Assembly (NCBI GenBank): GCA_020746105.1 | Contig: CM036622.1 | Span: 40,215,477-40,279,476, forward strand | Reading direction: 5' to 3' | Length of the DNA: 64,000 nucleotides | DNA from: Trogon surrucura | Lineage: Eukaryota; Chordata; Aves; Trogoniformes; Trogonidae | Part shown: piece after piece, positions 23,266-37,716 of the stretch | Position numbering within the stretch: the first letter of the stretch is position 1 | Layout of the letters: the number at the start of each line of letters is the position of its first letter | The notes under the pieces: model-generated | The model's input: only the letters and a program-made list of their open reading frames with translations | What the model was told of the DNA's origin: nothing | The model's database searches: none | Translations under genes and position numbers: made by a program

Positions 23266-26200
23266 AATATTCACACATGCTCAAAAGTTGGATGCATCCC
23301 AGCACTCTTTCCTACAGCATACAGAACTCTTTTGTAGTTTATTGGGTTTTTACTGGAAGTATTTACTCTGAAACTATTGTGGCAGTCATGCCTTGCAGAA
23401 ACTACACGAACGGGTTCTGTAATGAGCCTAAATCCCATCTATTCATCCTGGCCACCGATTGCAGAGACCGGTCGGAATCTGTTTCCAATAGAGTGAATAA
23501 AATGATGTTTAACTGCACTGTCTTGGTGCACTCATACGCTGAATAAAGACTATGTTTTGAAATATAAGTGTTTTACAGAACCTGAAATGTTACATCAATG
23601 AGTACATCTGGAGTACCGTGGTGTCTTAAATCCATTAGCACAGAAACCAGAAGGATCAGGCAGGTATGTTCTAGGTACAGATAAGTTAAATGCTTTAATG
23701 GTAAATGTGTCAATACAATTCTCTAGTATCTAGTACCAAAGGCTGTAGTGGCTCAGAACTCCAATCTACCAGGCATCTCTATCTTTTAATTTCAAACTCT
23801 ACATTTTTACAGAATCTTCCTACTATGTGCACTGACAATTTATAGACAACTTTAATAGTCAAATCCTATTTGTTTTCAGAACCATGATTTGACTTTACAG
23901 CCAGACAAAAAGCTCTGTTGTAGGAAAGACCACAAAAAGAGAAAGATAGGACAAAACAAAAGAGGCTATCCCAAAACCAGTATGAGCCAGCAACACTATC
24001 AGGAAACTGATTCTTATTAATTACTTTCCAGCACTTTCAGTCTCAAACCAAAATAAACATCCACCTTACAACCATGTGAGGCACTCAGGCTTTCAGATAC
24101 CACTCACAGCTTCACAAGTCTGCCAGCTACCTCATTTGTGCCTCTTAACATTTCAGAGGTACAAGACAACAGGCATAGCATTTTAGACATGATAACACTT
24201 GCAGCCCAATTTCTACAAAGCAACTAAGTGGCAAGTGTCTGAAGACTGAGGATATGCAGTATTACACATACCCCTGTTCAAACTCCAGGCTCTCTCTGAC
24301 GTATTTTTTCAACAACTAGTTGAGTTGCTACAGCTCCTCATAAAATCTCTGTGCTTTGTAAAGATGATGTGTATTTTCATTCAAAACTGCATTTTGTTAG
24401 ATTTTCTTTTTCCATTTACGAATTTCACATGAAGCGTATGGTTTCAGTAAAAAAAAAAAAAAAGTTCATTTTCATCCAAAAAAATAAGAGCATCATTAAA
24501 ATATTAAGGCAGATTTCCATTTTTTAGCCAAAAGCAGAATGTTTCCTGTTCAGAAATGCAAAAGTAATACTCGATGAGAAAACCTGCCCGCATTTCATAC
24601 AGTCCGCTCTCTGCTATGGGCCTGATCCCCACCATCAGACAACACCTTGCATTGCCAGACATCTACACAGCAGTACAATGGAGTAGACTGATGCCTCAAG
24701 AGGCTGTGGAACATCCCCTTATTTATGGTGTCACTACACAGGGAAAGCAGAGGAGAAATAAGGGACAACCTGCAGGTTTCAGGTTCCCAAGGCCTTGCTG
24801 ATAACTGCACAGAAAAGAAAAGAGAAGCAACAACTCGATGGAGGAAAGTTTTTTCCTGACAGCAATTTAAGAGCCATCCCAGGCTGGGTACTGGCAGATG
24901 AAGGAATAATGCCACTGTAAGTTTAAAAACTTGTGGTAAAATTCATTGCCACCATTACATTTAGCCACTTGTCTACAATAGCTCAGGTCACTGAAAACTA
25001 GAAAAAGAATTCTAGACATGACACCTACCAGCATATTCTTTTCTACAGTCAAGTCCTCCCAAGTCGAACTAAGCAGTAGCTTTGACCACAGAAACCACTG
25101 GGAGTGTTGCATATACGACTAAGGAGGCTGCTGCCTGTCTTCTCCCTTTTCAAATTAAGGGCTCTCCCACCACCACCTCACTTACAGCCAGACCACGCCT
25201 GGCAGCTGAACGGCTTAGCCACAGCTTCAGCAACGCACAGGCAGACAGAATTAAACTTTGCTTAGAGGACATCAATTGGAACTGGCTCTTGCATGAAGCA
25301 GATGGCATCAGCATCTTGGGACAAGCAGATAACTTCCAGAAGGGCCTTTTTTTCTCTTTATTTCACCTCTCTACCTCAGTCTTCCTTCTCTTGTATACAG
25401 GAGAAAGACAAATGCCAGACTGGCCACAGGGAGGGTCATAAGCCCTGTTTGGAAAGCAGTAATGGACAGATGGGGAAGGCAACAAGCCACCTCTCACAGC
25501 CAGGGCTTGCTGATAGTGAACCAAGATTTAAGCAATGAATTGTGCATAATGCCCACCCTAAAGAATAGCAGCCTTTCAGATAGCAGCCATGAGATAACCT
25601 ATGGATAACTCATATAGATGACAGAATTCCTGGCTCTAAAATAAATCAACTGCCACACATGCAGTTCAAAAATGATGTTATGCACATGCTGAATGCCAAA
25701 AGCATTCCCGTAAACTTTCATGGCACTGCTTTTCACCATCGTTACATATCATGACCCTGCTACTATGATCACAGCAATCACCAGTACTCATCCTTTTTAA
25801 CACAGAGCACAGAGTGGAAGTCAGCTCAGATGAGTTTATTGGCCTCAGTCCCCTTGTGAAATGTGTGGACAAGGCTGCGACAGGTGTCACAGTCTCAGCC
25901 CCTGGAGACCTTGTTAGCAACAGCAGAAGAGAACATGTCCCTGCAAACCCAGGCTCTCAAATTAAACCTGCTGTTTATTCTGAAGCATAGGAATGCGTAC
26001 CTTGTCCCTATCATACACCAGCTTCTACTTGTGATCATTTGCAAAATAAATGGTTTCTTCCACAGATGCTATTCTGAAGTTCACAGGTATTTCAACAGTC
26101 AGACCAAAACACTTAGGAACCAGTATATCTAAAAACATTACTTATTTTAAAAGCAGTAGCTTCGTACTTCAGGTAAAAAAGGTATGCTTAGCCTTGATCA

Positions 26201-28352
26201 TGCAGTGCTTTATTATGCTTGAATTTACTATGTTAACTGATTATATCAACAAAAATTATTTACACTTGACTATGGAAGTAAAGATTACACGACAAGTGAA
26301 AAAAACCTGCTGAAATTTAAATCGGCGTTTAAGCTGCTCATATTAACCATTTATCACAACGTATTATGGTGATTTACAAAAGAATCATTTAGCAAAATTA
26401 AATTAGCAGAGCTTTCTACTATGGGTTGTCATTTTAACTGCAGCCGATTTATGAAACCACTCACATGGTATATCAAACCAGCAAGACAGGGTTTTAGATC
26501 CATCCTTTCTAATTTATGGAAATTCCTGCCTCAAATACATTAAAAAGACTAGTGTTAAATTTAAATCCTATCTTCAACATTCACATTTGTTTTAAGCTTA
26601 CTGATACTACGTCTTCAGGATCATTAAAAACATCAGTATTTAAGATATTTAATTATCTGAAAACTACCTAAGAAGCCTTGTAGCACTGGATACTTTTGAC
26701 AGAAGTAGAAGGTTGAAATACAAGTGTTAAAATTATCAAATCTGCTTTTTTAACTCAATTTAAGACTATACCACATTTTGTTACAACGTTCTGAATACGC
26801 ATGAGCAACTGGATGGCAACAGCCCTCAATTCAAAAGGCTGACAGTGCTATCATAGTCCCTGGTAATCAGTTACTCAGTTTCCCTTTTGTGCCAGATGAT
26901 GCTCGAGAAAAAGCTGAATTGGTTAAAGAGGTTGATGTCATGTCAGCTATTTAACAGCAACGTCCAAAGGATTTTTTGTTTGCTTAAGTCTTTGTTAGCA
27001 GTCTGAGTCTACTTAGCAATATGTCTTACCACGCTAATGCTATTAGGATTAATCCTGTATAAAGATCTATACAAGAAGTTCCAGAACAAATCAGGGTACA
27101 CAGTGTGGTGTCTCTGCCATGGGTTACTGTATTGCCTGCTTCAGCTACACAGCTTGATTAATAAAACCAAACCACAACTCAAGCCCTGGCTCCTTATGAG
27201 GAAACTGCTTCACTTTGGATATTTAGAAACAACTTCAGTAAAATCTCCTAGAATTCAGGAAAGTACCTCAAAGTTTCCAAGCTTTTACAGTGATTAAACA
27301 TAAGACGTTCTCCCAAGTACTTGTTTAGCTGTAAGGTTTTTCATCAGCTTTTCCACAGTTTCAAACCAATAAAAGGAATAAAAAACATGTTCTGAGAGAT
27401 AAGGGGAACTCTTTGAATTCCCCTGTTCTTCTCATGGGAAGTCTTCCGACTTCTTCCCTAAGTGTTTCAGAATAAAAAAAAATCCTCCAGTTCTTAGGCA
27501 ATACTCATATTTTACCCATTTCTTACATTTTTCTTTTAAATTTCTTTTGCTATTTCATATTTATTATACATAGAAAAACACATCATTAAGGAGATAAGAG
27601 AGTCCTGCTTCTTGAGAAATTCAGGTCAAAACCTATTAATTTTAAAGATTTGAAAAAATAGAGCAGAAGGGGTAAGCAGTTCATAGTTAAGAAACTTATA
27701 TAATAAAAAAAAAAAGTTATAATACAGATTTCAGTCAAGAGGCATCTGGATTCAGCAAAAACATGCAGAAGAGTAAAAAAATAAGCACCATGCATGTCAA
27801 AACTAGAACTGACAGAATTTTCAGTGGAGTCAGGCACTCACCTTTTCAATAATTTACCTATTCCTCAGCTATGGGACACCAATGCTTGGGGAAAGAAAAT
27901 GAATCAGTAGCACATGGAGAACTACAGGGTAGCCCGGAGCAGTGCAGGAACCCAGGGGCAGCACACTAATTGGCATTGACAAGAGATCAAAAAGCGAGAG
28001 TCAGTGCTGGAGGAGGATCCACAAAAGATGCACAGAAAGTTCAGGGAGACTTGGAAAGCAGAGGCAACTGTGGCAAAACAAAGCAATACACAAAAATCTG
28101 ACTGCAATCACAAAATCCTTTGAAGAGCACAGGAAATGAGTCAAGAAGGTGGAAGACCTGCTCACGTCTTATCATTTGCCAGTACTAGACTGCTCCCAGG
28201 ATGTCACCCACTGAGTTCACACAGAGCTCACCTGGGTTTATACAGACAAGAAAAGGCTAGTATTGCCAAATTCTTTTCTCCCAGATGGTGAGATTATTAT
28301 TTCTTTTGAAATATCCAGGAGACAAAATTCCATAGTTGCTACAGCCTGTTTT
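23266..28352. other. Intron immediately 5' of the NEBL exon
   Basis: A plus-strand frame of 134 codons (23142-23546) crosses the exon antisense and is most likely chance. Segments at about 24590-24800, 25080-25540 and 27920-28150 have a more mixed base composition, but no protein, repeat or RNA was recognised. Confidence 0.5.
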
Positions 28353-28383
28353 GGGGGGGGGGGAGGGGGGGTTGGGGGGGGGG
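28353..28383 (+). repeat. G-rich tract with quadruplex potential
   Basis: The order is G11, A, G7, TT, G10 on the plus strand. Four or more G-triplets with short loops are available, enough for an intramolecular G-quadruplex on the template strand of NEBL. Its length may be misread in assemblies. Confidence 0.9.
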
Positions 28384-31300
28384 TGTTTGATCCCTTCAGC
28401 ATCTTGCTGTCCTCTTTTAAGGATGTCAACAAGAATACACAGAGATATACCATAAAAGCAGTACACTTTGCACAGGTCTAAATGCTTGGTCTGCCTGCTT
28501 CAGCACAGTCCTGACATGCTACATAGAGACATACATACAGGTATTCATTCATAGTTATCAAACCTCTGCAATACAGGTTTGTTCAAATTCTAGGTTTAAC
28601 TGGGGTATCATTCATGCGTGTAGCAGTGGCAAGCTTTCTTACAAGTTTCTTAAATTTTCCTGTTAATTATTCTACCCACAATGGATCAGCATCTCAAGTA
28701 GCACAACACTGAATTACGCAAGTAGTTGCTAAATTTTACTCTTACTTATAATATGATAAATGTGCTCTCCTCTCCACTCTGCCCCCCTAAATTTGGAATA
28801 TTTTCAAAGAGTAAGAACTTCTGTGCAAAAAAAAAAAAAAATTACTCAGGCAAATGCTTTCTCTGTTTACAAGTTCCCACCTTACATAGCAAGACTACCA
28901 AATTTTGATGGATTTACAGGTGAAAGTTTTGTAGTTTCTTTTCTTCTGAATACTGTAATTCCATTATCTGATTTCTAATCACAGGTATGCATATTTAAAT
29001 AATTTCTATAAGCCTTCTTCAGGTAATAAAATATATTTGTATTCCATTAAATGTAGACTATATAGGCAATTTATTTAATCCTTTCCTTAACAAAAGGAAC
29101 ACAACATTACATTAAATTGCATCTTTCAATTAATGTAGCTTAAACAACATTATTTCCCTGACATTCCTATAGCACATCTAGCCTATTCTTACTCTGCAAA
29201 CACAGTAAGGTACTTTTAATAGAAATTTATCATTACATCAGAGCAGCATCATACCTCAGCCTGCCACACTTCAAACAAACAACTCTTTTTGTGCTTATAA
29301 AGCAAATCAAGCTTTCTTATGACTGCTGAAGATGAGAAAGAACCCCCCAAGCAGCAGTTTAAGATATGTTAAAGGGATCTCCTATAAATGTTATTTCAAA
29401 AGATTTATTTACATTAAATATCATGGCACAACAAAGAAATAGCATAAGATAAAAACTACATTCAGCATATGAACATTGGAAAAATACTGTTTGAGTACTG
29501 CAACAGCGTATTTACAATGGAAATCTGTAGGGACAGTAAGCACCACAACCCATCTAGTGTAGGAGTTTGAAGAGCCCTGTGTGTCTGCAAATCGACACGT
29601 ACATTGTAAATCAAGGTTAGTTACAAGGCTCTGCATATAACTCTTCCCTTCTCTGTGGCAAAACATCTATGCAGTTGGGTGACACTGTCTAAACTTCTGT
29701 TAGCAGAAATGAAAACCACTTCGTGAAAATCCAAGTCTTTGCATTCCTGCCTGGAATGAAGAGTCCCACTCAACTGACAAACAAAGAAAATGGTTTCACC
29801 CCTGAATTATTACTTTTTCTACGCACTGTTACTAATGTTCTCTGCAGCACACCAATGGTCAAAGCACTGTACTCAATTCCAATTTCAGCTGTTCATTTTG
29901 TCATGCTGAAGAAAATGTTGACAGTAGCCACATCTTATAAACACGTACTTAAGAACAGATCAGGCAGTTTCAAAAGTTCCTAGGCATTCAGAAACACTCA
30001 CTATGGGAATTTAAATGCAACATTTAAATAGACACCTAAAAGTAGGGCTTTCTGACACTAAGTCCATCCACAAGCAGAAGAGAATTAAAACTTCAGTCTC
30101 TCCTAACAACTCTTTTTTCTCTGCCAGCTCTTCAAATGCATGAAATATAACAGAAGTTTCATTCTAAAATTTTTTATGTTGTTCGAAAATCTAGTACAAT
30201 AACCAGAGATCAAGAAAGAGTGGTTATCTACTGCTTACTGCTTGTATTAAGCCTTCATCTTCCAAGAAAGTACTGACTGAAAGAATATTTCCTACTAAAA
30301 ACTGAAATTCTCATTCATTCGTTGAAAAACTGTTAGGTCATATATTGGTAGATCACAGTTATGAAATTGGAATGCAGATGTTGCATTCTACTAAAACTGA
30401 AACAAGAAAACTAGTTATAAGCCAAAAACCTGGGAAATTGAATATGGACTAGATATTTCCCTAGCTTCCATGTTTGCGACTTCTTAACTCTTCTGTGTAA
30501 GTTTACTGGCTTTTAATCTTTACACTTTTCTTTGTTTCTATATAGCTATAAAGCCAAGCTATATCAGACAATTCATTGGTGCTTCTGAATTCCAAATTTG
30601 TCAAAGACATGGCAAACAGGACCAAAAGGACACCAAAAAGCCATCTGGAAGACCGAAGAGAAACAAGTGCTAGAAAGACGTCATAGGTTTTCTTGACTTT
30701 GCAAAAATTACCATTTAGATGGCAATCAAGAGGGTGGGAAATCTAAAACCCCTAAAAGCCAAAAGACATCTGCCAAGTCATTAGTCTACCGAGCTTGAGT
30801 CATAATTGACCGAGCCCCTCAGGAGCTACAGGTGCCATCCCAAAGAGCTTAGCCCTCTGTGTTACGCACTACTACATTCAGAGGGACTGTTTCTGCAACT
30901 ATGAAAGCAGATCTCAGATATTGTAACTTCAGTTGGACACTATTAAAAAATCGAGAAGACCAAGAAGAGTTATGGAAACAGCTCATGTTCAATGTCTTAA
31001 TATTGCTACCTCTTTAACTCTATTTGCAGTGTTATGCATTTCTCCTCTAAAACTGTGCCAACATCAGCAACTTCAAGTTAGCAGCTAAAAAAGTCAATTA
31101 AACAGACTTATGTTTACATGTGTGCTAGAGGGGGAAAAAAATAAAGGAAAAGCTGGGTTTTTTCCCCAAGTGGAAAATAAGAGAATCAGTAGAGCAAAGA
31201 TGCCATTCTGCTTCTACATTTCTAAAACGGATAGCAAATAATAGTGTATACAAACTCACAGTTGATAAATATTCAGTATTTTCAGACACAAAAATCAAGA

Positions 31301-34298
31301 CCTTGACCTGTTATTAGTACCCCTTTTATATTTTATTTGGAAATTATTTCTTCTTAGAAGGGTTTCCAGGTTTTGTTAATATGGTACAAGTTTCAAATCA
31401 GTTAGTGCCTCAAAGAAATACCTCAAGAAAGCATGGGTTTGTATTTTTGTATTAAATACAATACTTCTAATAATTTCAAAATTTACCAGTTGCTTGTTCA
31501 CATTTTGTAGATTTTAAGCAGCTGTGTTATCTGTACAGCTTTATGAACTGTCTCTCTTTAATGTAGCCATTTGTATAAAATTAGTAGAACAAGAAATAAA
31601 GTTAATACTATACAAGCATTTTATAAATGATAATTTATGCTATCATAATAATAAGAATTCATATTACCGCACATTTACCTACACAAAATTACTGGGTGAT
31701 ATATCCAGCTTTTACCTGCAAATAAGGAATACTCTCAGTAAACCCTGCTTTGGCTTAGTCTGCTGAAAGGGTAAGAGAATGTAAAACATAAGAGAATGTA
31801 ATTTTTAACATAAATTACAGTGCAAAAGTGAATGTATTATTAAATTAAATTAATACAGTTCTGTGTAATACTTCATAGGCCCCTTATGACACCTGACAGT
31901 TGGGGCACCGGAGGTAGTACTTCACAGATAACCTGGTCTGTAAGGACCAAATTCTAAAGCCTATGGAGCCAAACCAAACCGCTGATACTTTTTTTTTTTT
32001 TAGCATGAAAAAGCAACCACCAGGTAGCATTGTCATTAATGCCCTCAAACACCTCCAGAATGTCTGCATACATTATGTTCCCTGCTCCTCACGGAATGTT
32101 AATTTTTTTGAGTAGAATCAAGTGCAGTTGCCATTACTAATTAAATGCTCCATCAGCGTTGCTACAGACTCTATTCTCTCCTCTTCTCTTTCTCTCTTTT
32201 CTCCCTGCTTGACACTACACCACCATGTATCCTCCTATTACAGTAAAGAATGGTGTCACAGCTCTTAGTATTTTCAAACGAAGATTTAGGCAAATGAATG
32301 AGCTTTAGGTAACTAATAGAGCATGGGCCTTCTCATCACTTTCTTGGATCCTAAATTTCCATCCAAATATTGTTTCAGAGACCAAAGCAACTGTCTGTAC
32401 TGGATGTCATCAGAGGTGACATCTACAAGTTTCCACAGAGGAAGTTACTCCAACAAGCAGAACTTTATAACATCTCCTGAGCTTTTCATTCCTTTAACCT
32501 GAAGACCTCACTGTTGATCTGCCTCTCTCAACAACTTCAGATCAAACGGTAAAGAAACGTTTTCTCTCTCTCCACCTTAGACAGCAGAGAGCATCTGATG
32601 ACCAGCTGCCAATATCCAACAAATGAATCCTGTAAGAAGGATTAAACAGTCACAAACAAAACCATGTTAGTTGAATAACACATGAGAAACGCAAACTATT
32701 CCTAAGCTAATTTACAAAGACAGACTTCCCAAAACATAAACCAAATGCAGAAGAAAACGTAATTTCTGTGAGCTATGTAAAAGTTCGGCCTATAAAAGTA
32801 GACTCAATGTCACGCTGTTACATCAAATGCAAAAATATGAATTATGGGATAGATGGAGAAGAAAGGAAATGACTGAACTAATCATGAAAAGACAAGTGAT
32901 GTGTAAAAGGAAAGAAAAAACTCATGCTTCAAATCACACAGCTTAGCCATTAAACAGCATTTATACCACAGGAACATAGAAGACCTGGGAGGGTAAACAT
33001 AATAATGAAAAAAGGAAAGTAGCTTCTAACTCTCCTCCTTATTCCTAAATGCTGCAGGTCAAAAATCTGTCAGATGTCACTGTCTGAGCCCCTTCTACAC
33101 CTATTACTACACTCTCAGAAACCCATCAGCTAGATCCTCCAGGGCCAGAGCCCTCAGAGGGCAAATGAATCCATCTGGAATAAAACTGAATACCTGTCTT
33201 TGAATAAGACATAAGGAGAGATGACAGGAAATGCAACGCAAACTATTTGTAGCTGCTATACTGAAGTTCACAATGACTTGCAAGATATATGTTCACAGTT
33301 GAAACTTACACATGAACACCTAAAACTAGTCTCGTGGTTGAAAAACTAATAATGCACTTACAGTACAAATAACAGTACCACCTCCTTCCCCTGCTAGCAT
33401 AAAAGAAAGTTAAAGTATTAAATTATGATCTTAAGAAGTTAATAAATCAAGGTTATAAGTCTGCAGATATGCCTTTAATCTGGAGTTTATTTCAGCTGCT
33501 ACATTATTTTTTGACAGAAACATTTTTTTGTCCTTCTGCTGTTTCACTACAATGCTAAGACATTCTCACCAAATTTTGTTCCAGTTAAGCACGCACTACT
33601 ACTAACAAAACCATTCACAAAAGCAAAAACAAAACACTTATAAAAATGAAGGAAAAACACATTAAGGGATTATTTAATTATTTATAAGCAACTTCTAATT
33701 AGTTTCCACAGAATCACTAACTTTTCTATTGAGAGATTATTTTTGTTTCCTGCAGATTTATTGATAATCTATGCACACAGTGAGCCAGCCAACCCTCTCT
33801 TTTCATAGAAAGAAGTATTCTTTCCTCAGTTTCTTGCAACTTGGTGAGGAAGAAGCCTGAAGCCTCTAAAGCAGTTCAATAACTAAAATCACCCGAGTTC
33901 CAGCCAACTCACATCACATCACTGTTAAAGCAAACGGCTTGCTCTATAGGTGGGGTTGTAATTTACACTAAAAAAAAAAAATCTTTTACATTTCAAAATT
34001 TGTATTGTCTGTTTAACAAGCCACAAACCTTCTGCCATAATTGAACTACACTGCAAATGTCTCTTAGATATGTAATTATATTGAGATTACTCCTGGGGGC
34101 TTCATATGGATGTTTACGCTCTTACAGAAGTGTACTACCAGGAAGGAGCTTACAGTTCCTTCCACGAATAGCTTTTTTACACAAGAACAGAACAAATGCT
34201 CAAAATAAAAATAGTCTCAACATTCAAACTAGTTCAAACTAGCACTTCAAAGTGCTTAAAGCATCTCTTAAGCATCTGCTTAAAACTGTCAGCGCATT
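28384..34298. other. Intronic sequence, no gene seen
   Basis: About 5.9 kb of AT-rich sequence. A runs at about 28826 and 33970, otherwise no simple repeats of note. Frames such as 29723-29983 and 31524-31766 show no domain. The part at 30600-30900 is less AT-rich but unrecognised. Confidence 0.5.
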
Positions 34299-34640
34299 TC
34301 TCCAGCCAGTTGAGGTCCCTCTAGCTGACAACACAACTCTCTGGTGTATTGGCCAGTTTTCTACCATCTGCAAACTTGCTCAGGGCGCGCTCCGTCCCAT
34401 TACTCTGGTCCCTAATGAGGGCATTAAGTAATATTTGATTCAGTATCATTTCTTGGGGTACACCACTGGACTGGTCACCAGCAGGACTTTGTGCTACTGA
34501 TCACAATCCACCAAGCCTGGCAATTCAGCCAGTTTTCAGACTATCTCAATGCCCATACTCATCATTTTCTCTATGATCATGTTATGGGAGGCTGTCAAAA
34601 GCCATATTAAAATTGAGAGAAACATGCATGCACAGCCACA
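34299..34640 (-). mobile_element. CR1 LINE internal fragment (reverse transcriptase region)
   Basis: The plus strand carries the antisense of the CR1 palm region: CAGTTGAGGTCCCTCTAGCT, ATCTGCAAACTTGCTCAGGG, TCTTGGGGTACACCACTGGA, CTGATCACAATCCACC and TTATGGGAGGCTGTCAAAAG. No 3' terminal octamers occur, so this is a piece of a copy that lost its 3' end by deletion, or that was broken up. It is strongly diverged and has no usable reading frame. Confidence 0.9.
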
Positions 34641-36007
34641 AACTTGGATTAGAAATCTCTATGCAAAACAATTTCCTTACAGACTAAAAATAATTAACAC
34701 TTAAATACCTAACATCAAGATTTCCAAATCAATCCACTTTTTCCTTTTTCTTTCTTTTTTTCTTAGAGGCTAACTTTTCCAATAACTAAGGAAAGTAATG
34801 CTTTCCTTTTTTCACTGTCATTGACTGGTATACTCCTATGGGAATGGTAGACAAATTCCTCTTACTTAAATTGAAGATAAGAATAAATCAATCCCCATTT
34901 CATTCTCCATTGCAATTTTGAAAAAAAAACTCAAGTAATCCAGAACTCCATTTGAAGTACAGAATGACTCATTCTCACAGTTTCCATCTGCTTATACAAA
35001 TGTTCATGGTTTGATTTTATGTGCATGATAATGACACAATGCACTTAAAAGCTATCAGACTATAAAATTTACTCATACAAACAACAGATAAAATGGCAGA
35101 GATTACAGTAATTCACAGATAGCTATAGGTACCTGCTCCTGTATTCACAACTCCCTGACTTTTGAAATGTTGCCATGCTTGCTCTCTGATGCTACAATAA
35201 AAACTGAAAATAGGGTTCAAAGCTTTATCTTTCTATTGGTGGTTTAAATGAGAAAGAAAGAGATACATAAATTTAATATTTAAACTGTTAAATATTGTTA
35301 TGATTGTTAGTCTCTTGTCACTACTATGCCTCAGTGGTAAACTTCTCGCTACTCATACACAAATCTCATGGGTTTTTTCTCCCCAAATCCAACAACTGCC
35401 AAGTGGGATAAATGAGGAAAACACAATTGCAAATGCTCATAATCAAAGTAAAACCAGTAGTGGGATGAAGGTGAAGTCTTTCCAGTGGCCACCACTGCAG
35501 CTAGCCAAGGAAACACAATGCAAACTCGCCCAGCGTCTTTCACTTTTTGTTCCTTTCTTCTGCTATTGGCCTCTTGTCAAATCTCTACCCTTAAAATTCT
35601 GCCTATTGCTTCTTGGCTGAAAGTGCTGGGGAGGAAGCACCAAATGAACAAGGACTCTGACATGCAGAAAAGGGTTCTGTTTCCAACAATAATTCTTACA
35701 AAAAGGGCCAGCAGTACAGCTAAGCATGTGTACAGTTCTCTCTATGTGGTACTGCATACAACGATAGCCTTGCATATGTCCCACCATAGGTTACTCCGCT
35801 ATCAGCCTGACAACAGATGAAGGCAGAAAGAGGCACACCATGGTGGCATACTGATCACTACTAGAGAAGAAGGCTCAACCATCTGCCTCCCACTGCTTTC
35901 ACGACAATGCAAGCTGCAGTTCAAAACACCCTTGTTTTGTTAGATAACCTTAGCCCTCTGCTCACACCCTGCCTGGGCCAACACAGCTTCTCTTTACACA
36001 GGAGAAA
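34641..36007. other. Spacer between two CR1 fragments
   Basis: No gene recognised. The overlapping frames at 35300-35820 have no domain. A C/T run at about 34740-34765 is low complexity. Confidence 0.5.
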
Positions 36008-36598
36008 TCTGGGGCTATATTAAAAGGAACACAGCTAGCAGATTGAGGGAAGCAATTATCCCCCTCTGCCTAGCACTCATTAAACCACATCTACAATACT
36101 CCATCCAGCACTGGGCTTTCAATACCAGAAAGATCAATAATCTGGGGTGAGATCCACAAGGGCTACCAATATGGTCAGGTGGCTGGAGAATCTGCCCTGT
36201 GATAACTAACAGGCTAAAGGAACAGGGCTTGTTCAGCCTGGGTAAGAGATGGGTTTAGCAGGATCTAATAGCAGCCTTTCAATGCTTGCAAGGAGTTGGA
36301 GAACTACAAGGAGTGTCAAGAAAAGGGAGCCAGGCTTTTCACAGTAGTGCCTTGTGTGAAGACAACAGACAATGGGCATAAATTGAAACAAGAGAAGTTT
36401 TATGATTCTGTGAAGTTCTGGCTGGATGTAAGAATCTCTTCCACCATGAGAACAGTCAACTAGTGGAAAAGATTATCCAAAGAGAGTACACAGGTTCCAT
36501 CCTTGGATGTTTTCAGGATTTAACTGGTCACATCTGACTCTACTTCAGGCAGGATCTCCTGAGGTCCCTTCAGTCTGATCTACCATACGATCCTATGA
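36008..36598 (+). mobile_element. CR1 LINE 3' fragment (old, about 0.6 kb)
   Basis: The sense-strand order of CR1 is kept: an ORF2 C-terminal region (ACACAGCTAGCAGATTGAGG, CAGCACTGGGC), then AGGCTAAAGGAACAGGGCTT, GGATCTAATAGCAGCCTTTC, a GAAGTTCTGGCTGGATGTAA segment, GGATGTTTTCAGGATTTAAC, and an end like CCTATGATAG. Divergence is high. An internal TTTATGATTCTGTGAAG resembles the terminal octamer by chance or rearrangement. The start is uncertain by some tens of bases. Confidence 0.85.
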
Positions 36599-37670
36599 TA
36601 GCTTCCATTCACATTTATAAGGCTCTGTGTAGATGTCTTTGAATTGTGTGGCTCTGATATTGTGGATAACGCGGTCCATATCTAGCAGAGTTTTAGACCC
36701 TTGGTAAAGTGGAGATAGCGTACCTGCTAGCACTGTACCTCGGCACACTGGCAAAGGAAATATACATTAGAATAGGAAAGGTACCGTGCTTGTGCAGTAG
36801 CCCTCAGCAGGATTTTTCCCAAATTTCATCAAAGATGAGCACACAACAATCAGGCTGAAACAAAGAACAAGGTGCAGAAGTTAGGAGATGCCAACACCCC
36901 AGCTGTCTTGTGATTTCATTTGTGAGGTGAACAGGGAGAATTTATCCATGTATGTATATATACTTCCTGGTAGAGTGAAGTTGAACAAAACAGGTTTTGT
37001 GTAATGAAAAACAAGTTCAGTAGGTGTGCTACAGAATACCTGTGCATTCACATCCCAGCTCAGTAGCCCTCAGCACAAATCCTGTCAGTGCACAGAGCTG
37101 GGCTGTTAAAAACTTGGACTGAGAACAGAATATGGCACACAGGAAAAAAAAACTTACAAGGTCCTTTAGAAAGTAATGGCCATTTATCCCAGACTAGACT
37201 AAGTAAGTATTCTCACTCCACTATTACCCTGATACTGAAAAACCTACCGTGTTCTTGTTTGTAGCGTATTCGTTTCTTACACAGCTGCTGTGTTAATGCA
37301 CATGAACATGCACACGTCTAGTATAAAATACTCCACTAAGATCCCCACCAGTCCAAAAGCACTCGAGCTGCAACTGCCTTTGAAGGAAGCACAGGTGACC
37401 CAGGGTAAGCAGCAGCTGGTCATGAGCAGCAGGAGCTGTCACTGGAACAGAAGAAAGTGAACTTCTGGGTCAGCAGATGAAAGCGGGCTGTCTGCTGCAT
37501 GTAACCGCAACACAGCCCCAAACAGCTCGGTGAAGCACTTCAGTGGGAAGGCAGTGTAGCTTCCCACGGCTTTGCACCCCACTAACGGTTGAACTTGGCT
37601 TAAAGAAGGGAAGGCCTGTCATGACTTCTCACTGCAGTCCCCCTTGCAGATTATGCCTTAGGAAAGACTT

Positions 37671-37716
37671 CATGGTAGCAAAGTCTGACAGTCTACATGG
37701 TAGCAAAGTCTGAGAG
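37671..37716 (+). repeat. Tandem duplication, 25-base period
   Basis: CATGGTAGCAAAGTCTGA is present at 37671 and again at 37696, with a 7-base spacer in between. It is a local duplication in a somewhat GC-richer stretch. Confidence 0.85.

Noticed and set aside
23142-23546. A 134-codon plus-strand frame spanning the NEBL exon
   Set aside because: It is antisense to a real exon, has no domain, and its length comes from the exon's constrained codons plus chance.
37130-37200. Phrase resembling a mariner terminal repeat (TTTAGAAAGTAATGGCC)
   Set aside because: No matching inverted copy or transposase sequence was found nearby.
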